Below are positions 61,637-64,000 of a stretch of DNA of 64,000 nucleotides, one piece after another. The DNA is taken from NCBI RefSeq assembly GCF_009184865.1, contig NZ_CP045096.1:4340001-4404000 (forward strand), written 5' to 3'. How positions within the stretch are numbered: the first letter of the stretch is position 1; the number at the start of each line of letters is the position of its first letter. A model generated the notes under the pieces. That model saw only the letters and a program-made list of their open reading frames with translations. It did no database searches and had not been told where the DNA came from. The position numbers and the translations under genes were made by a program. The stretch is from Streptomyces phaeolivaceus (GTDB lineage Bacteria > Actinomycetota > Actinomycetes > Streptomycetales > Streptomycetaceae).

Positions 61637-61736
61637 GAACGGACATCCCTGTGCCCGCCGTGGACCGCGCGGCCCCGCGCTCCCCCGCTCGGGACACCCG
61701 CACGACGGACACCGTCAACGACGGGACCGGCAATGG

Positions 61737-61994
61737 CTACTTCACCTCGCACTGCACCCAGGCCCAGAGGGACGTGTAGCCCGCGCGCTCGGTGAAGCCG
61801 GAGTTGACGACCGTCCCGCCCGAATTCGTGCATGCTGATATCGCGTCGCCGAAAGTGGGCATGATGATGGTGGTCGTGGCCGCCTGCGCCGGCGCGGCGA
61901 AGCCGATCAACGCGGCGACGGTCACCGCGCTCGCGGCCACCACTCGCGGCAGACGCTTCGACGACTGCTGACGCTTCGCTGTCCTGACGGTCAT
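61737..61994 (-). CDS. Small secreted protein, two cysteines
   Basis: The 85-residue protein has a Sec signal peptide (RVVAASAVTVAALIGFAAPAQA) and a 46-residue mature part with two cysteines (ISACTNSGG and WVQCEVK) likely forming one disulfide. Mature sequence is rich in Thr/Ser/Gly. Similar small exported proteins are frequent in Streptomyces; function unknown. Confidence 0.72.
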   Translation of the reverse strand: MTVRTAKRQQSSKRLPRVVAASAVTVAALIGFAAPAQAATTTIIMPTFGDAISACTNSGGTVVNSGFTERAGYTSLWAWVQCEVK

Positions 61995-62302
61995 TTCGTC
62001 CCCCTGTATTCGCGTGCGGAAAGAGATGGTTCAGGGGAGGGCGGCCTCGCGTGGCCAGTGGGACTGCGACCGACCGTGCGCTTCACCGAAGCCCCCGCCC
62101 TCTGTGAGACAGTCTGCCTCATAGCGGGGGTGTGAGTCAACTCGTCTCAGAAACTGCCCGGTGCGGGGAATGTGACGATGGGTCACACCAGCCAGGGGCG
62201 GCTTCCCGCACTCCTCCCCCGACACCGCCCGGTGTCGGCCCGCGCGCGGGGTCTCACGAGAAGAGGGCGATCACGGCACCCAGCCGCCCTAGACTCCGAA
62301 CC
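61995..62302. other. Intergenic region upstream of the Fic gene
   Basis: No gene. It contains the inverted repeat TGTGAC-GATGG-GTCACA (62171-62187) and, 8 bp before the Fic ATG, a -10-like TAGACT without a ribosome-binding site, which suggests leaderless transcription. Confidence 0.5.
62171..62187. promoter_or_regulatory. Inverted repeat TGTGAC-n5-GTCACA
   Basis: A perfect 6-5-6 palindrome 116 bp upstream of the Fic gene. Resembles operator sites of dimeric regulators; binding protein unknown. Confidence 0.4.
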
Positions 62303-63790
62303 ATGTCCGAGAAGCGCATTCCATGGCACCCCGTCGAGCCCGTCCCGCACCTCAACGGCGAGATCGCCACCCGGCTGGCCTCAGTGGACGCACTTCAGGT
62401 TGCCTGGAAGGCGGTACAGGCATCCGCCTCGCCCGAAGAGGTCGAAGCCTCTCTCAAGCGACGGTTGCGGCGGCACGCCATCGAGACCGGCATCATCGAG
62501 CGCCTGTACGACATGAGCTGGGGTGTCACGGAAGCGCTGGTAGCCGAAGGTCTGACCACCGAGGTCGCGTCGGCCGAGGGGGAGGTATCCGAGGCCACCC
62601 TCTCCGTCGTCAAGGATCAGTTCGAAGCGCTTGCCTTCCTCGTCGAGTGGGCGCGAACCGATCAGGAACTCTCGATTCACTTCATCCGCGAGTTGCACAC
62701 GCTGATCGTCCGGCATCAGCCGCACTACGAGGCTCGCGACCAGTTCGGCAGAACGGTACGCGTCCCCCTGGTTCCCGGCGCCTGGAAGACACTCGACAAC
62801 ACGATCACGCGATCGGACGGTGCCGTAATCGAGTGCACCCCTCCGGTCCAGGTGGACAGCGAGATGCAGCGACTGGTGGCCCTGTACGCGGAGACGGCGG
62901 GAGCGCACCCACTGATTCGTGCTGCCTGGCTGCACCATCGGTTCATCCAGATCCACCCGTTCCCCGACGGAAACGGCCGCGTCGCCCGCGCCTTGACACT
63001 CCTCGCGCTCCAGCGCGGTCAGTACGCGCCCATCGCCGTCGACCGCCTCCAGCGCACGGAGTACATCGCCGCCCTGGACGAAGCGAACGACGGCGACCTC
63101 CGCGCACTCGTACGGTTCTTCGCCCGCATCGAGGAGAAGGCGCTCCGCGCGGAACTGCAGGCGCCCCTCACCCCGGTGCCGGAGTCGGCGGGTGCGGTCG
63201 CCGTGGCCCGCGCCTACGCCTCCCGGCTGAAGGCACGTGAGGTGGAGAACCAGGAGCTCAAGGCGCAGAAGGCGACTGAGCTCGCCGGCGCTCTCCATAC
63301 CCGCCTCACCCACTTCATGGAGAACACCGCGCACCAAGTACAGGAAGCCTTCCGGGAGTTCGACTCCTCCGCGTTCGCGAACATCGACAACGCGACCCCG
63401 CCCAACCCGAGAGCGAAGTACTGGCACGGCCAACTGGTCCACGCCGCACGCCTCGCGGACTTCTACGCCAATCTCGGCGAAGGCTCCTGGTGGGTCCGCC
63501 TCCACCTGAGGCTGCGCGGGAACCTGCTGCGCTTCATCACCACCATCCAGAAGGTGGGACGTGGCGAGACCGGTGTACTGGCTCTGACCGTGTTCGCCGA
63601 GGTTCTCTCCTCCGACGCGGAGAACGGCCCGCCCACTCCTCTGTACCGTGTGTTCGAGCACCCGCACGTTCCCGACAGCGTGACGCTCATCTACACGGAC
63701 GACGCGGAGACCCGGTGGGAGGACATCCACCAGGTCGTGGACACGGCCCTGTCCACGGCGATCAGCCGCTTCTCGGAGGACCTTGCGTGA
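62303..63790 (+). CDS. Fic-domain protein (AMPylator-type)
   Basis: The 495-residue protein has an intact Fic motif HPFPDGNGRVAR (residues about 218-229), with the catalytic His and the phosphate-binding GNGR. An N-terminal helix carries IETGIIERLYD, similar in position to the inhibitory helix (S/T)xxxE(G/N) but ending E-R. The C-terminal ~220 residues form a helical region with a coiled coil (KAREVENQELKAQKATEL). It could transfer AMP or another nucleotide to a protein. No antitoxin gene is adjacent. ATG at 62303 lacks a ribosome-binding site. Confidence 0.88.
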   Translation: MSEKRIPWHPVEPVPHLNGEIATRLASVDALQVAWKAVQASASPEEVEASLKRRLRRHAIETGIIERLYDMSWGVTEALVAEGLTTEVASAEGEVSEATLSVVKDQFEALAFLVEWARTDQELSIHFIRELHTLIVRHQPHYEARDQFGRTVRVPLVPGAWKTLDNTITRSDGAVIECTPPVQVDSEMQRLVALYAETAGAHPLIRAAWLHHRFIQIHPFPDGNGRVARALTLLALQRGQYAPIAVDRLQRTEYIAALDEANDGDLRALVRFFARIEEKALRAELQAPLTPVPESAGAVAVARAYASRLKAREVENQELKAQKATELAGALHTRLTHFMENTAHQVQEAFREFDSSAFANIDNATPPNPRAKYWHGQLVHAARLADFYANLGEGSWWVRLHLRLRGNLLRFITTIQKVGRGETGVLALTVFAEVLSSDAENGPPTPLYRVFEHPHVPDSVTLIYTDDAETRWEDIHQVVDTALSTAISRFSEDLA

Positions 63791-63835
63791 GCGCTCCGCC
63801 GTTCTTCCAGTTCCGGTGAGAGCTCAGCGCTCAGC

Positions 63836-64000
63836 TCACGCAGGCTGCCCGAACAGGCCTCCCTTGGCCCCGTCCAGGAAGGCACGCCAGCTGTCGGGGC
63901 CGAGTTCGAGGAGGGGGCGGTGGGGGTCCTTGCTGTCGCGGATGGCGCGGGCGCCGGTGGAGAGGGGGGCGACCTCGACGCAGTCGCCCTGCCCCCCGGA
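63836..64000 (-). CDS. DUF397 protein, C-terminal part (5' end outside window)
   Basis: On the complement strand 54 codons read SGGQGDCVEVAPLSTG, AIRDSKDPHRP, ELGPDSWRAFLDGAK and a short tail before the stop at 63836. The pattern CVEV ... RDSK ... W..F is that of DUF397. The N-terminus and probably its XRE partner lie beyond the window end. Confidence 0.85.
   Translation of the reverse strand, partial: SGGQGDCVEVAPLSTGARAIRDSKDPHRPLLELGPDSWRAFLDGAKGGLFGQPA

Overview
This 64 kb window is high-GC actinomycete DNA, almost certainly from a Streptomyces chromosome. The evidence is the codon bias (G or C in nearly every third position), the typical Streptomyces families (GPP34/GOLPH3-like protein, XRE/DUF5753-DUF397 pairs, S-adenosyl methyltransferase of the DUF574 type, an AfsR-AfsS pair, FbiC) and the rare TTA codons. 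No rRNA, tRNA or CRISPR array is visible. From memory, and unverified, the order glutathione peroxidase / D-Ala-D-Ala carboxypeptidase / GPP34 / XRE regulator ... fbiC ... afsR-afsS resembles one central conserved block of the S. coelicolor chromosome, here interrupted by accessory genes.

Layout. 0-7 kb: the end of a helix-turn-helix protein, an MFS exporter divergent from its probable winged-helix regulator, glutathione peroxidase, a MerR/GyrI-like regulator, a large membrane protein and gene debris. 7-13 kb: a carboxypeptidase with a very long acidic N-terminus, GPP34, a 50-bp perfect palindrome, and an XRE-DUF397 pair. 13-17 kb: a divergent pair sharing an operator, and a sodium:solute symporter. 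17-26 kb: broken genes alternating with a CPT-like kinase, an AAA ATPase, a GNAT, a metal-site-deficient ADP-ribosylglycohydrolase, an internally deleted TnpB-like protein, DUF2165, a relic HATPase/DUF397 junction and an ATPase inactivated by a 10-bp duplication. 26-40 kb: fbiC, an F420-type LLM oxidoreductase, a repeat-rich spacer, PHP-domain phosphoesterase, methyltransferases, an EEP-family protein, a DDN-like protein, vgb-like lyase and an alpha/beta hydrolase. 40-53 kb: two parts of a catabolic gene set (aldehyde dehydrogenase, D-aminoacylase-like amidohydrolase, LLM enzymes, SDR, amidohydrolase_2) around a secreted, possibly pore-forming protein, a LuxR regulator and an APH-like kinase. 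53-57 kb: afsR-afsS. 57-62 kb: acyl-CoA ligase divergent from a thiolase-like/OB-fold/enoyl-CoA hydratase operon. 62-64 kb: a Fic protein and a partial DUF397.

The main connecting signal is a 17-bp palindrome, consensus TCTGACGnnCCGTCAGA. It occurs eight times, always just upstream of genes of the CoA-thioester/SDR/LLM/amidohydrolase set, although those genes lie in four separate blocks (14, 44-45, 50-53 and 59 kb). I read this as a dispersed regulon under one TetR-type repressor that is not encoded in this window. The enzymes (FadD3-like ligase, thiolase-like lipid-transfer/DUF35 pair, enoyl-CoA hydratase, SDRs, aldehyde dehydrogenase, LLM flavin/F420 enzymes) suggest catabolism of a cyclic or lipid-like acid.

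A second theme is decay and repeat instability. At least five places show gene fragments joined directly to each other, and short tandem repeats, many of 9 bp, expand both spacers and N-termini.
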